19,183 nucleotides of DNA, taken from Spirochaetales bacterium. GTDB lineage: Bacteria > Spirochaetota > Spirochaetia > Sphaerochaetales > Sphaerochaetaceae. The stretch is taken from positions 1-19,183 of the forward strand of contig JALFCJ010000143.1 of NCBI GenBank assembly GCA_022771185.1, written 5' to 3'. The position numbers were made by a program, and so were the translations under genes. Below, piece by piece: positions 1-8,144 of the stretch; position 1 is the first letter of the stretch; the number at the start of each line of letters is the position of its first letter. The notes below the pieces were generated by a model. The model saw nothing but the letters and a program-made list of their open reading frames with translations, was not told the origin of the DNA and did no database searches.

Positions 1-1630
1 TAGCTTCATAGAGTCCACGGGAATATCCTATGACAAGAGCATCCCTTCCCCTTTCATCAACAAGAGCCTTTCCGAGAGGAAGAATATCATCTTCTCCACC
101 AATCTCCCCTTCGTTGGAGTATAGAGCCTTGTGCTCAAAGAACACTACAGGGCACTCTTCTTTAGAAGCTGCCTTCAATAGTGCCTTCGCACTCCAAGGA
201 GTACTTGGAGCACAAACCTTTATTCCAGGAACATTCAGAAACATAGACTCAGGGCATGCCGTATGCTGGGCACCATGCCCAGTTCCTCCACCCATTGCAG
301 TTCTGACGATGAAAGGGCACTTAAGCTGTCCGCCAGACATAAAGTAAGTTTTCGCTCCATGATTTATCACGGCGTCGGAGACCAAAGTCATGAAATCGGC
401 ATACATAATCTCGACTATCGGTCTCTCCCCTAGCATTGAAGCTCCTACGGCGAGGCCTGAGAATCCCTCTTCTGAGACAGGAGTCTCAATCACTCTATCC
501 GGGAATCTCTTATATAAGTCACCTGTAACTCCGAAGCATCCTCCATATACGCCAATATCTTCGCCTATGAGGGTGACTCTCTCGTCTTTCTCCATTATCT
601 CCGATAAAGCTTCCCTTACTGCTGTGCGATATGAGCCTTTGTGAGTATCATTTCCCTTGGAAAATAAAGGAATATCACTCTTTGGCATTACTAAGCTCTC
701 GGCTTCATCTAATGGCAAAATATCGTCACGTTTATTCCATGCATTAATCCATGCTACATCCACATCGTCCTTTGCTTTCTCTTTGATAGATTCGCACTCA
801 TCTCGAGATATAATGCCTTTAGAAACAAGATATGCTTCATACCTCTCTATGGGATCTTTATTCTCCCACTCTTTCTCTTCTTCCCTTGTTCTATATAGAA
901 GCTTATCTGACTTACTGTGACCGCATAGACGGTAAGTATCTACTTCGATAAAGAATGGCTTCTTGTTTTCAAGAATCTTTTCTCTTGCTCTCTTTACCGC
1001 ATCAAACACTGCCTCAACATCGTTTCCATCGACTCTCTCGTGGGGAATACGATATCCTTCAGCTCGGCTATGTATACTATCTGTTGCAATCATTCTGTCA
1101 CTTGAAGCACTCATTCCATAGTGATTGTTTTCCATAAAGAAAAGAAGTGGCAGATTCCAGACAGAAGCGAGGTTCATCATCTCATGAACGCTTCCCCTAC
1201 TTGAAGCGCCATCTCCGAATATTGCGACGGCAATATTCTCTTTCCCCTGTCTCTTGAGGGCAAAAGCCGCACCGCCTGCAATGGGCACTCCAGAACCGAC
1301 GACTGCAGAGGAACCAAGATTATATGTGGAGACATCTGTCATATGCATACTGCCCCCCAGTCCCTTGCAGAGTCCGTGACGGGAGCCAAGCATCTCGGAA
1401 AACATTGCTTCCATATCGGAACCTTTGGCAATATTAAAGCCATGACAACGATGGGTCGGAACAATCCAATCCCCCTCCCTAAGCGCTGAACATAGGCCAA
1501 CGTGGGATGCTTCCTGACCTATGGAAAGATGAGTTGTTCCATATAAGTTCCCTTCGTTGAACTCCCTCTGGAGTTTCTCTTCGAAGAACCTGGATTTATA
1601 CATTTTCTCCAATATATTTATGTATTCCAT
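1..1630 (-). CDS. 2-oxoacid dehydrogenase E1, fused alpha-beta subunit (3' end cut by window)
   Basis: Reading the minus strand from the ATG at 1630-1628 gives 543 uninterrupted codons to the window edge. A GGGGGA Shine-Dalgarno lies just upstream of the ATG. Residues 1 to about 325 are an E1-alpha domain with the thiamine diphosphate motif: GDG at 139-141, closing with NN at 168-169. From about residue 330 the same frame continues into an E1-beta domain (LIGEDIGVYGG, PVSEEGFSGLAVGAS, GGGTGHGAQH). E1 decarboxylates a 2-oxoacid and passes the acyl group to the lipoyl domain of E2. Pyruvate, acetoin or branched-chain 2-oxoacid are all possible substrates; sequence alone leans to the pyruvate/acetoin group. 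In most bacteria alpha and beta are separate genes, so the fusion is notable. E2 and E3 would be expected beyond the left edge. The C-terminal transketolase domain is incomplete here. Confidence 0.9.
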   Translation of the reverse strand, partial: MEYINILEKMYKSRFFEEKLQREFNEGNLYGTTHLSIGQEASHVGLCSALREGDWIVPTHRCHGFNIAKGSDMEAMFSEMLGSRHGLCKGLGGSMHMTDVSTYNLGSSAVVGSGVPIAGGAAFALKRQGKENIAVAIFGDGASSRGSVHEMMNLASVWNLPLLFFMENNHYGMSASSDRMIATDSIHSRAEGYRIPHERVDGNDVEAVFDAVKRAREKILENKKPFFIEVDTYRLCGHSKSDKLLYRTREEEKEWENKDPIERYEAYLVSKGIISRDECESIKEKAKDDVDVAWINAWNKRDDILPLDEAESLVMPKSDIPLFSKGNDTHKGSYRTAVREALSEIMEKDERVTLIGEDIGVYGGCFGVTGDLYKRFPDRVIETPVSEEGFSGLAVGASMLGERPIVEIMYADFMTLVSDAVINHGAKTYFMSGGQLKCPFIVRTAMGGGTGHGAQHTACPESMFLNVPGIKVCAPSTPWSAKALLKAASKEECPVVFFEHKALYSNEGEIGGEDDILPLGKALVDERGRDALVIGYSRGLYEA

Positions 1631-1652
1631 CTTGTCCCCCAAGTTTAGAAAG

Positions 1653-1679
1653 GTTATAGCCAAAACAATAGTGGGTCAA
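1653..1679 (-). promoter_or_regulatory. Candidate sigma70 promoter for the E1 gene
   Basis: On the minus strand a TTGACC box (1679-1674) and a TATAAC box (1658-1653) are separated by 15 bp. Both match consensus at five of six positions, but the spacer is short. A start about 7 nt downstream would leave a leader of roughly 15-20 nt before the ATG at 1630. Assigned by eye only. Confidence 0.45.
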
Positions 1680-1683
1680 GGGC

Positions 1684-1695
1684 AGATAATTATCT
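1684..1695. promoter_or_regulatory. 12-bp perfect palindrome in divergent promoter region
   Basis: AGATAATTATCT is a perfect 12-bp palindrome. It lies just upstream of the candidate -35 of the E1 gene and directly abuts the inverted repeat at 1696-1724. An operator serving the divergent E1 and hpt promoters is possible. In AT-rich DNA a chance palindrome is also plausible. Confidence 0.3.
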
Positions 1696-1726
1696 AGTAA
1701 TGTTTGAGTAAAAGAAACATTACTCC
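1696..1726. repeat. Inverted repeat, copy A of a dispersed hairpin sequence
   Basis: AGTAATGTTT (1696-1705) and AAACATTACT (1715-1724) form a perfect 10-bp inverted repeat around a 9-nt loop. The whole 31-bp stretch resembles a second copy at 15174-15203: both have AGTAATG, then TTTG, a TAAA/GAA core, and CATTACTCC. There is no T-tract, so it does not look like a standard terminator. Confidence 0.6.
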
Positions 1727-1727
1727 A

Positions 1728-1756
1728 TTCACCACTTTTAATTTTTTATATATGAT
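1728..1756 (+). promoter_or_regulatory. Candidate promoter of the hpt-purA-purB operon
   Basis: TTCACC (1728-1733) and TATGAT (1751-1756) are separated by 17 bp; the -10 matches consensus at five of six bases. Transcription would begin near 1763, only a few bases before the GGAGG at 1769-1773 of hpt, giving a very short leader. The copy A hairpin ends two bases upstream of the -35. Confidence 0.45.
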
Positions 1757-1780
1757 GAGAAGGTATTTGGAGGAAAGACA

Positions 1781-2338
1781 ATGCAGCTAGCCATACCGCC
1801 ACTGACAGAAGACCTTAAAAGAGTTTTGATCGATGCAGATACTATAAGAAGTAGAGTCGATGAACTCGCAGCAGAGATCAACAGAGACTATAAAGATATT
1901 ACAGAACCACTGGTAATCGTAGGAGTACTGAAGGGTTCTGTATTTTTCTTGACAGACCTTGCAAGAAAACTAAGAATCCCTCACATCATCGACTTCATAG
2001 CCATCTCAAGTTATGGAAGAAACGGCGATAAGCGTGGTGAAGTCAGATTCTTGATGGATACAAGAGAAAGCATCACAGATAAGCACGTATTAATCGTCGA
2101 GGATATTCTTGACAGCGGTCATACACTCTCTTATCTCACACAGAACTTTGAAGCACGCCACCCTCTTTCAGTAAAGAAAGCTGTCTTTTTGGATAAGCCA
2201 AGTAGACATGAGGTTGAAACAGAGATTCACTACAAAGGTTTCGACATCCCTGATGTATGGGTAGTTGGATATGGTCTTGACTACAAGGAAGAGTACAGAA
2301 CCCTTCCTTATATTGCGGAAATGATTCCTAAAAAATGA
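1781..2338 (+). CDS. hpt: Hypoxanthine phosphoribosyltransferase
   Basis: This 185-residue cytosolic enzyme condenses hypoxanthine (and usually guanine) with PRPP to give IMP or GMP. Visible family marks are VLKGS at 49-53 (the PPi-binding turn), the Ser-Tyr pair of the flexible loop at 77-78, the PRPP-binding segment VEDILDSGHT at 106-115, and the C-terminal block DYKEEYRTLPYI typical of bacterial Hpt. Length is normal for the family. The start is fixed by GGAGG seven bases upstream. The stop codon lies 10 nt before purA, with the purA ribosome site overlapping it (TGAGGAGG). The gene therefore leads a tightly packed salvage operon in which its product IMP is the direct substrate of the next enzyme. 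Confidence 0.95.
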   Translation: MQLAIPPLTEDLKRVLIDADTIRSRVDELAAEINRDYKDITEPLVIVGVLKGSVFFLTDLARKLRIPHIIDFIAISSYGRNGDKRGEVRFLMDTRESITDKHVLIVEDILDSGHTLSYLTQNFEARHPLSVKKAVFLDKPSRHEVETEIHYKGFDIPDVWVVGYGLDYKEEYRTLPYIAEMIPKK

Positions 2339-2348
2339 GGAGGAAAAG

Positions 2349-3626
2349 ATGTCCGTCAACTGTGTAATCGGTCTCCAGTGGGGAGACGAAGGAAAAGGAA
2401 GAATCGTTGATTATCTTGCCCAGAAGGCAGATATGGTCATACGTTTTCAGGGTGGCGACAACGCAGGCCACACTGTTGTAAATGAGAAGGGAAAGTTTGG
2501 TCTCCATATCCTCCCTTCCGGCATCTTCAATGACGACACAATGAACATCGTTGGTGCAGGTACTGTTGTCAACTTCGATAGGATGCACTCCGAATTGGAA
2601 GAAATCGAGAAGGTCACAGGAGAGAAAATCGAAAGTGTCTTCATCGATGAAAGAGCCCATATCATCATGCCTTATCATATGGCCCTGGACGGAGCCGAAG
2701 AGGGAAAGAGAAGCGAAAGCGAGAAAATCGGCACCACCAAGAGAGGTATCGGACCTTGCTATCAGGACAAGGCTGCTAGATGTGGAATAAGAGCAGCAGA
2801 TATTCTTGATGAAGAGACTCTCAGAAAGAAGCTTTCAGCTCTCCTTGTAAAGAAAAACAGGGAACTTGAATACTACGGTCTTCCGACTTATACCCTGGAA
2901 GAGTTAATGGAAAAGGCCAAGGGATGGAGAGAAGAGTTCGGTGACCATATCATCGATACAAACCCTGCTGTAAGAGATGCTGTAGAAGACGGAAGAAATA
3001 TTCTTCTTGAAGGCCAGCTTGGAATAATGAGAGACAACGACTGGGGCATCTATCCATACTCCACATCCTCCAACCCTACAGCTGCCGGCGGCTGCAACGG
3101 CGCAGGAATCCCACCAAGAGCCATCGATAGAGTATATGGAGTGGCAAAAGCTTACTCTACATCCGTTGGCGGCGGCCCATACATGACAGAGCTTTTTGAC
3201 GAAACTGCAGACAAGCTAAGAGCCATCGGTCACGAGTTTGGTGTGACAACAGGACGCCCTCGCCGCTGTGGATGGTTTGATGCTGTTGCATGTGACTATG
3301 CTTGCTGGATGAATGGTGTAACAGATGTATGTCTTACAAAGATTGATGTCCTGGATACATTCGAGACTATCAAAGTTTGTACTGGTTACATGATTGACGG
3401 AGAGTACTACTCTCACCTACCAGAGACAAGACTTCAGGAGAGAGCAAAACCAATCTATACAGACTTTGAAGGCTGGATGGAAGATACAACCGGTTGCAGA
3501 AATTGGGAAGACCTACCTGAGAAGTGCAGAACATTTATTCTGGAACTCGAGAAACTCATTAAGACTCCTATCACACTCATCAGCGTAGGACCAGAGAGAG
3601 ACCAGTTGATCATCAGGGAGAAATAA
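2349..3626 (+). CDS. purA: Adenylosuccinate synthetase
   Basis: PurA joins IMP and aspartate using GTP to form adenylosuccinate. The 425-residue protein carries the phosphate loop WGDEGKG (11-17, with catalytic Asp13), GDNAGHT (36-42, catalytic His41), GTTKRGIGP (128-136), the TSSN segment after YPY, and TTGRPRRCGW, where the arginines contact IMP. Numbering runs almost in register with the E. coli enzyme, so the core is intact. One deviation stands out: the usual EGAQG is EGQLG here (221-225), putting Leu at position 224 where E. coli has an IMP-contacting Gln. The start follows an AGGAGG site that overlaps the hpt stop. The stop is one base before the purB start, so translation of purA and purB is probably coupled. 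Confidence 0.95.
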   Translation: MSVNCVIGLQWGDEGKGRIVDYLAQKADMVIRFQGGDNAGHTVVNEKGKFGLHILPSGIFNDDTMNIVGAGTVVNFDRMHSELEEIEKVTGEKIESVFIDERAHIIMPYHMALDGAEEGKRSESEKIGTTKRGIGPCYQDKAARCGIRAADILDEETLRKKLSALLVKKNRELEYYGLPTYTLEELMEKAKGWREEFGDHIIDTNPAVRDAVEDGRNILLEGQLGIMRDNDWGIYPYSTSSNPTAAGGCNGAGIPPRAIDRVYGVAKAYSTSVGGGPYMTELFDETADKLRAIGHEFGVTTGRPRRCGWFDAVACDYACWMNGVTDVCLTKIDVLDTFETIKVCTGYMIDGEYYSHLPETRLQERAKPIYTDFEGWMEDTTGCRNWEDLPEKCRTFILELEKLIKTPITLISVGPERDQLIIREK

Positions 3627-3627
3627 T

Positions 3628-5031
3628 ATGGCAGATCTCTACAACCATAATTCTTATGTCAGCCCTCTTTCCTGGCGCTATGGCTCGGAGGAAATGAAAG
3701 AACTCTTCTCGGAAGTCCACAAAAGAAAGCTTCTGAGAAGAGTTTGGATAGCTCTTGCAAGAGCCCAGGAAAAAGCAGGAATAGTAACACGAGAGCAGGT
3801 AGAAGAGCTTGAAGCACATAAGGATGATATCGATATTGAGAAAGCCACAGAGATTGAGAGTGTAATTCATCATGACCTGATGGCAGAAATCAAGACATAT
3901 GCATCCCAGTGTCCTAAAGCAGGAGGCATCATCCACTTGGGAGCAACCAGTATGGATGCCCTTGATAACGCTGATGCTGTACGTTTTCTAGAAGCTTTGG
4001 AACTGACAGAGAAGAGGTTGGATGATCTAGTAGACGCAATATCAGAAAAGGCTGAAGAGTATAAAACTGTTCCTACTATGGCTTTTACACATATTCAGCC
4101 TGCTGAAATCACAACAATCGGATATCGTTTATCACAGACACTTCAGGATCTGCTGGACGATAGAGATCAGCTTGTTTTTGTAAAGAAAAACATCAGAGGA
4201 AAGGGAATGAAGGGAGCTGTGGGGACAGCCGCCTCTTATAAGGAACTTCTCTCAGAAAGCAATATTTCCTCCATAGATATGGAGAATATGGTTATGGATG
4301 AGCTTGGAATAAAGGCTTATGACGCTGCAACCCAGATTTACTCCAGAAAGCAGGATCTGAGAATAATCGAGGCCCTTTCCTCCATTGCGTGCACTCTCCA
4401 TAAGTTCAGCCTCGACTTCAGAATTCTTCAATCCCCTCCTATCGGAGAATTCTCAGAGCCTTTTGGGAAGATGCAGGTAGGCTCATCTGCAATGCCGTTC
4501 AAGCGCAATCCTATAAATAGTGAAAAGATCGATTCTCTTTCACGTATTGTTGAGAATGCTTATCAGAGTGCATGGAACAACGCTGCAACCACAGTCCTCG
4601 AAAGGAGTCTGGATGACTCTGCAAATAGAAGAATCTTCATTCCAGAGTCTTTCATTGCTCTTGATGAAATACTCATTACAGAGACTAAGGTAGTCAGAGG
4701 AATGAGCATCCACTCTACAGCCACTTCCCGTCTTATGTCTTCGTATGGCGTATTTGCATCCACAGAAAGAGTTCTTATGGAACTGGGAAAGAAGGGTGCT
4801 GATAGGCAAAAGATGCATGAAGTCATAAGAGAAGAAAGCCTCAAGGCTTGGGTCTCTGTCCAAGAAGGAAAAGAGAATCCTTTAAAGAAAGCTCTAATGG
4901 AAAACGAAGAAATTCTTTCTTATCTTTCTAAAGAAGAAATAGAGAAATACCTTGATGCTTCCGGGTACACAGGAGACGCAGAAAAAAGAACTGAGATGGT
5001 TCTTGAAAGAGCAAAGAATAGAAGGAAATAA
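3628..5031 (+). CDS. purB: Adenylosuccinate lyase
   Basis: PurB cleaves adenylosuccinate to AMP and fumarate; the same enzyme acts on SAICAR where de novo synthesis exists. The 467-residue protein shows the fumarase/aspartase superfamily blocks: HHDLMAEI near 81-88, THIQPAE at 154-160, and the signature loop GSSAMPFKRNP at 285-295. It is somewhat longer than the B. subtilis type (about 430), and the stretch QPAEITTIGYR recalls the longer eukaryote-like ADSL form; this is an impression, not an alignment. The start follows AGGGAG at 3615-3620, inside the end of purA, with only one base between purA stop and purB start. A hairpin directly follows the stop. With hpt and purA it completes a hypoxanthine-to-AMP route on one transcript. 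Confidence 0.95.
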   Translation: MADLYNHNSYVSPLSWRYGSEEMKELFSEVHKRKLLRRVWIALARAQEKAGIVTREQVEELEAHKDDIDIEKATEIESVIHHDLMAEIKTYASQCPKAGGIIHLGATSMDALDNADAVRFLEALELTEKRLDDLVDAISEKAEEYKTVPTMAFTHIQPAEITTIGYRLSQTLQDLLDDRDQLVFVKKNIRGKGMKGAVGTAASYKELLSESNISSIDMENMVMDELGIKAYDAATQIYSRKQDLRIIEALSSIACTLHKFSLDFRILQSPPIGEFSEPFGKMQVGSSAMPFKRNPINSEKIDSLSRIVENAYQSAWNNAATTVLERSLDDSANRRIFIPESFIALDEILITETKVVRGMSIHSTATSRLMSSYGVFASTERVLMELGKKGADRQKMHEVIREESLKAWVSVQEGKENPLKKALMENEEILSYLSKEEIEKYLDASGYTGDAEKRTEMVLERAKNRRK

Positions 5032-5039
5032 CCAATAGA

Positions 5040-5060
5040 GAGGGGCGAAAAAAGCCCCTC
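5040..5060 (+). terminator. Hairpin terminator after purB
   Basis: GAGGGGC (5040-5046) pairs with GCCCCTC (5054-5060) around a GAAAAAA loop, nine bases after the purB stop. It lacks a U-tract. Position and similarity to the hairpin at 8145-8169 support a role in ending the purine operon transcript. Confidence 0.7.
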
Positions 5061-5177
5061 AATAAACAAATTCCAATCTAACGCTCACTGCGAATTCTTT
5101 ATTCTGTTCTGTGTTTTTGACCACTAAGAAATTATAAAAAATTCTATGCAGCATATTATCCAAAACTAAGGCAACCT

Positions 5178-6155
5178 ATGAGAATAAAAGTCAGACCAAT
5201 AATAATTCTATTCTTTATACTATCGTTGTTATTATTCTCTTCATGTAAATACGATATAGTGAAAGATGATTACAGTTGGAATGAAAACTACATCATAGGT
5301 ATGGACGATGATTTTGAAAAATGTTGGGGTCTGAATGACGGAGAAGGAAAGACTGCACATGTCATTATTTTAACCGGCCAATCAAATTGTACAGGATGCT
5401 CTATCACATCCTATCTAAAGGACCAAATATCAGAAGATGACTTCTCTCGATATGAAAATGGATTTGAAAATATCCACATCAATTTTAATATAGATAACCA
5501 TAGAACATGCTCAGAAGGAGAGTTTAGGAAAACAAATCTAGAGTGTGGTTCATTTATCGGCGAGTTTGGTCCAGAAGTAGGAATTGCAGATATTCTACAT
5601 AAGACATACCCTGAAGAAGATTTTTTTATCATAAAGCTATCCATGTCAGGCTACACTCTTAACTACCATTGGATGAGGGAATACGATAGAGGAGAAATAT
5701 ACAATTCCACCATTCTTTTTTCAAAAAAATCATTAGATTACATAAAGAGTATGAACTATATAGTTAGTTTGGAAGCGGTATTGTTTATGCAGGGCGAGTC
5801 AGATACGACAGAATATAAGACTGATAGATATTACAAAAACCTTAATAATTATGTTTCATTTCTTAGAGAAGACCTAAAAGACTACACTTGGGACAAAGGA
5901 TTGTTCTTTATTGATGCGGGAATCTCTGATAGCCCTTACAATCTCCCCTCTTATAAAGAGCTGAACGAGATAAAAAGAAAATTCTCAGAAGAGTCTGAAT
6001 TAAATAGATATTTCTCGACAATAGAAAACGGGCTTACCACAATGAATGAACCCTATGATAATCCCGATCTAGGTCATTTCGATGCATTAAGTGAAATAAG
6101 ACTTGGTGAGCTTTTTGCAGAAGAACTTGTAAGGATATATCAAACTACTCTATAA
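5178..6155 (+). CDS. SASA-family (sialate O-acetylesterase-like) carbohydrate esterase lipoprotein
   Basis: This 325-residue protein begins with a charged, hydrophobic signal sequence ending in a lipobox-like F-S-S-C (Cys23), which suggests lipid anchoring. The mature part carries SGNH/SASA hydrolase blocks: GQSN at 67-70 (nucleophile Ser69), GPEVG at 131-135, QGESD at 205-209, and DLGH at 297-300, where Asp and His would complete the catalytic triad. Members of this family remove O-acetyl groups from sialic acids, xylan or other glycans; the substrate cannot be told here. A Wzi-like outer-membrane protein lies 102 nt downstream on the same strand, suggesting joint work on surface or dietary polysaccharide. 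The gene is visibly AT-richer than the purine operon before it. Only a weak ribosome site precedes the ATG (AAGGCAACCT). Confidence 0.75.
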   Translation: MRIKVRPIIILFFILSLLLFSSCKYDIVKDDYSWNENYIIGMDDDFEKCWGLNDGEGKTAHVIILTGQSNCTGCSITSYLKDQISEDDFSRYENGFENIHINFNIDNHRTCSEGEFRKTNLECGSFIGEFGPEVGIADILHKTYPEEDFFIIKLSMSGYTLNYHWMREYDRGEIYNSTILFSKKSLDYIKSMNYIVSLEAVLFMQGESDTTEYKTDRYYKNLNNYVSFLREDLKDYTWDKGLFFIDAGISDSPYNLPSYKELNEIKRKFSEESELNRYFSTIENGLTTMNEPYDNPDLGHFDALSEIRLGELFAEELVRIYQTTL

Positions 6156-6257
6156 CGTTGATACAACTAAAAAGTATTAGATAGCGTTTAGCCACACTAA
6201 TATACTTTGTTTCTCATATTACTTCATATTTATGTTATTTATGGTATCCTAGGACAC

Positions 6258-8087
6258 ATGAAGAAAACTATCTATACAATTATGATGTTTTTGGTAACCA
6301 TAGTTGGTTGTCTATCCTTATCTGCATCTATAAGCAAAAGCTATGTCATTCCATTACAGGATGAATTCTACTCGGACGTTTATTCGCTATACTCTCTCTT
6401 AGGAGTAGCATCTCCATCATATTCCCAACCTTGGTCCGGAAGTGAAGCAAGGCTTATTCTTGATAGAATATGTGACAAGGCAAAAGAATATGATTCTACA
6501 TATAATATCTGGAACAGACTTAACGAGAAACTAGATGATTACACATTAGACCATAATATCAAGGATGGTTTTTCCTTCGACATCGGACTTAATATATCAC
6601 CAGAAGTATATATACATACAAACAGTGAAGATTATGTTAACGACCATGACTGGTATTATGGTTATGAAAAACGAAACATGCTTGCCGATGCAACAATTGA
6701 ACTTGGGGTGAAAGATTTTTTCTACACATACTCCGAGCTCTCCTTTGGCAAAAGCAGATATTCATCAAAAGGTACTGAAATATATAGCCATGAAGAAGAT
6801 TTCCCAAGTGGAATAGGTGCAATCGTCCCTTCCTGGAAACACGTAAAAGAACTATATATGAAAGAGAATGGAATCATCAATGAAGAAGATCTCCCTGAAG
6901 ATTGGTATGTAGAGTATCGATATACTGCCAATGTAGTTAAATCTTCTGCAGCTTACTCCAGTATTTACAACGACAACACTCCTTTCTGGGATTTTTGGAA
7001 CCTTGCAGCCAATTTCCCTACAAGAGCCTTCGTTTCATTCGGGGATTCCAACTGGAATATTCTTTTTGGTAAAGAAAGAGTGAACTGGGGAAGAAGTATT
7101 ATTGGTAATTTCACTATCGACAGTCATGTTGGTTATCATGATGTTGCGAGACTAAGCATTTATACAGACAGCTTCAAATACGAATGGAATAATCTTTTCT
7201 TAGAAACAGCACCATATGTTTCAGAAGTTGACAAAAAAGGTCCAGATGATATCAAGATAATGATGAATCATAGGCTAGAATTCAGGCCTGTTTCTTGTTT
7301 CTCTTTTGTATTGGCAGAGTCGATAATGTATAGAAGCGGAATATTGGAGTTACAGATGTTTAACCCCGCTTATATCTATCACCAGCTAAACAATAGAGAT
7401 CTTTTTAATTCTCTTGCTTCATTGGAACTCTATTATACTCCATTGAAGGGTTGGGATATCTATTATCAACTAGGTTTAGATAACGGAACTATACCAGGAG
7501 AAGGGAATAGTCAGGCGAATGCGATAGGAATGCTTTTGGGCTCTTCATATTCTTTTGGATTGGGTAATGGATATTTAAAAGCAAGTGTTGAAGGAGCATA
7601 CACTACACCTATGATGTACAGAAGGGATGGCATTGATTTCTTAATGCTGCAGCGAGACTATACCTTTATATACTTAGGTTCTGGAACAATAAAACTTAAC
7701 TATATCGGTTTCCCCTACGGCTCTGATGCAACTGTAGCAAAAGCCGTTGTAGAATACAATATACCAAATAATATATATTCTGCCTTTAGTGTTGAGTTTA
7801 TTAGAAAAGGTGAAATCAATATGTTCCACACACATAATACCGAAGGCAATAACGACGAAAAGGCAAATATTATGGGTTCGACTCCTTATGGAGACAAGAT
7901 ATCTTATGAGACAACGCTTACTCTTGACAGTAAATACTATCTGCCTAAATCCATCAAATGGATGGATTCATCAATTTTCTCTAGTATTTCTTACAAAATG
8001 CGATGGGAAAAAGAGAAAAGCAGCGGTACAAAATCCCAGATTAAAAATGACTTACAGTTTGCTTTTGGCCTATCAGTCGAATTCTAA
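6258..8087 (+). CDS. Outer-membrane beta-barrel protein, Wzi-like (capsule assembly family)
   Basis: I place the start at 6258 rather than at the in-frame ATG at 6207, because MKKTIYTIMMF opens a textbook signal peptide with likely cleavage after LSLSA; the upstream 17 codons do not look like protein start. The mature protein (609 residues including signal) is rich in alternating Tyr/Phe/Trp strands and ends in SVEF, the terminal aromatic expected for BAM-assembled barrels. Segments such as ERVNWGRSIIGNF, HRLEFRP and MFNPAYIYHQLNNRD resemble the Wzi family, which in enterics binds capsule at the cell surface. Assignment is from motif memory, so another porin-like family is possible. The neighbouring esterase lipoprotein and shared AT-rich composition suggest a two-gene surface module. 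A strong hairpin follows. Confidence 0.65.
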   Translation: MKKTIYTIMMFLVTIVGCLSLSASISKSYVIPLQDEFYSDVYSLYSLLGVASPSYSQPWSGSEARLILDRICDKAKEYDSTYNIWNRLNEKLDDYTLDHNIKDGFSFDIGLNISPEVYIHTNSEDYVNDHDWYYGYEKRNMLADATIELGVKDFFYTYSELSFGKSRYSSKGTEIYSHEEDFPSGIGAIVPSWKHVKELYMKENGIINEEDLPEDWYVEYRYTANVVKSSAAYSSIYNDNTPFWDFWNLAANFPTRAFVSFGDSNWNILFGKERVNWGRSIIGNFTIDSHVGYHDVARLSIYTDSFKYEWNNLFLETAPYVSEVDKKGPDDIKIMMNHRLEFRPVSCFSFVLAESIMYRSGILELQMFNPAYIYHQLNNRDLFNSLASLELYYTPLKGWDIYYQLGLDNGTIPGEGNSQANAIGMLLGSSYSFGLGNGYLKASVEGAYTTPMMYRRDGIDFLMLQRDYTFIYLGSGTIKLNYIGFPYGSDATVAKAVVEYNIPNNIYSAFSVEFIRKGEINMFHTHNTEGNNDEKANIMGSTPYGDKISYETTLTLDSKYYLPKSIKWMDSSIFSSISYKMRWEKEKSSGTKSQIKNDLQFAFGLSVEF

Positions 8088-8144
8088 AAAGCATATTGCG
8101 TAAAACCTTTTATTATAAACAATAGTATTAAGAGATATTATCTC

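Noticed and set aside
30..1137. Four plus-strand open frames (30-347, 390-644, 657-920, 955-1137)
   Set aside because: All lie antisense to the continuous E1 alpha-beta gene on the minus strand, have no good ribosome sites and encode nothing recognisable.
6207..6257. Upstream start for the Wzi-like gene
   Set aside because: The 17 extra residues precede a complete Lys-Lys-hydrophobic signal peptide starting at 6258, which is a more natural N-terminus.
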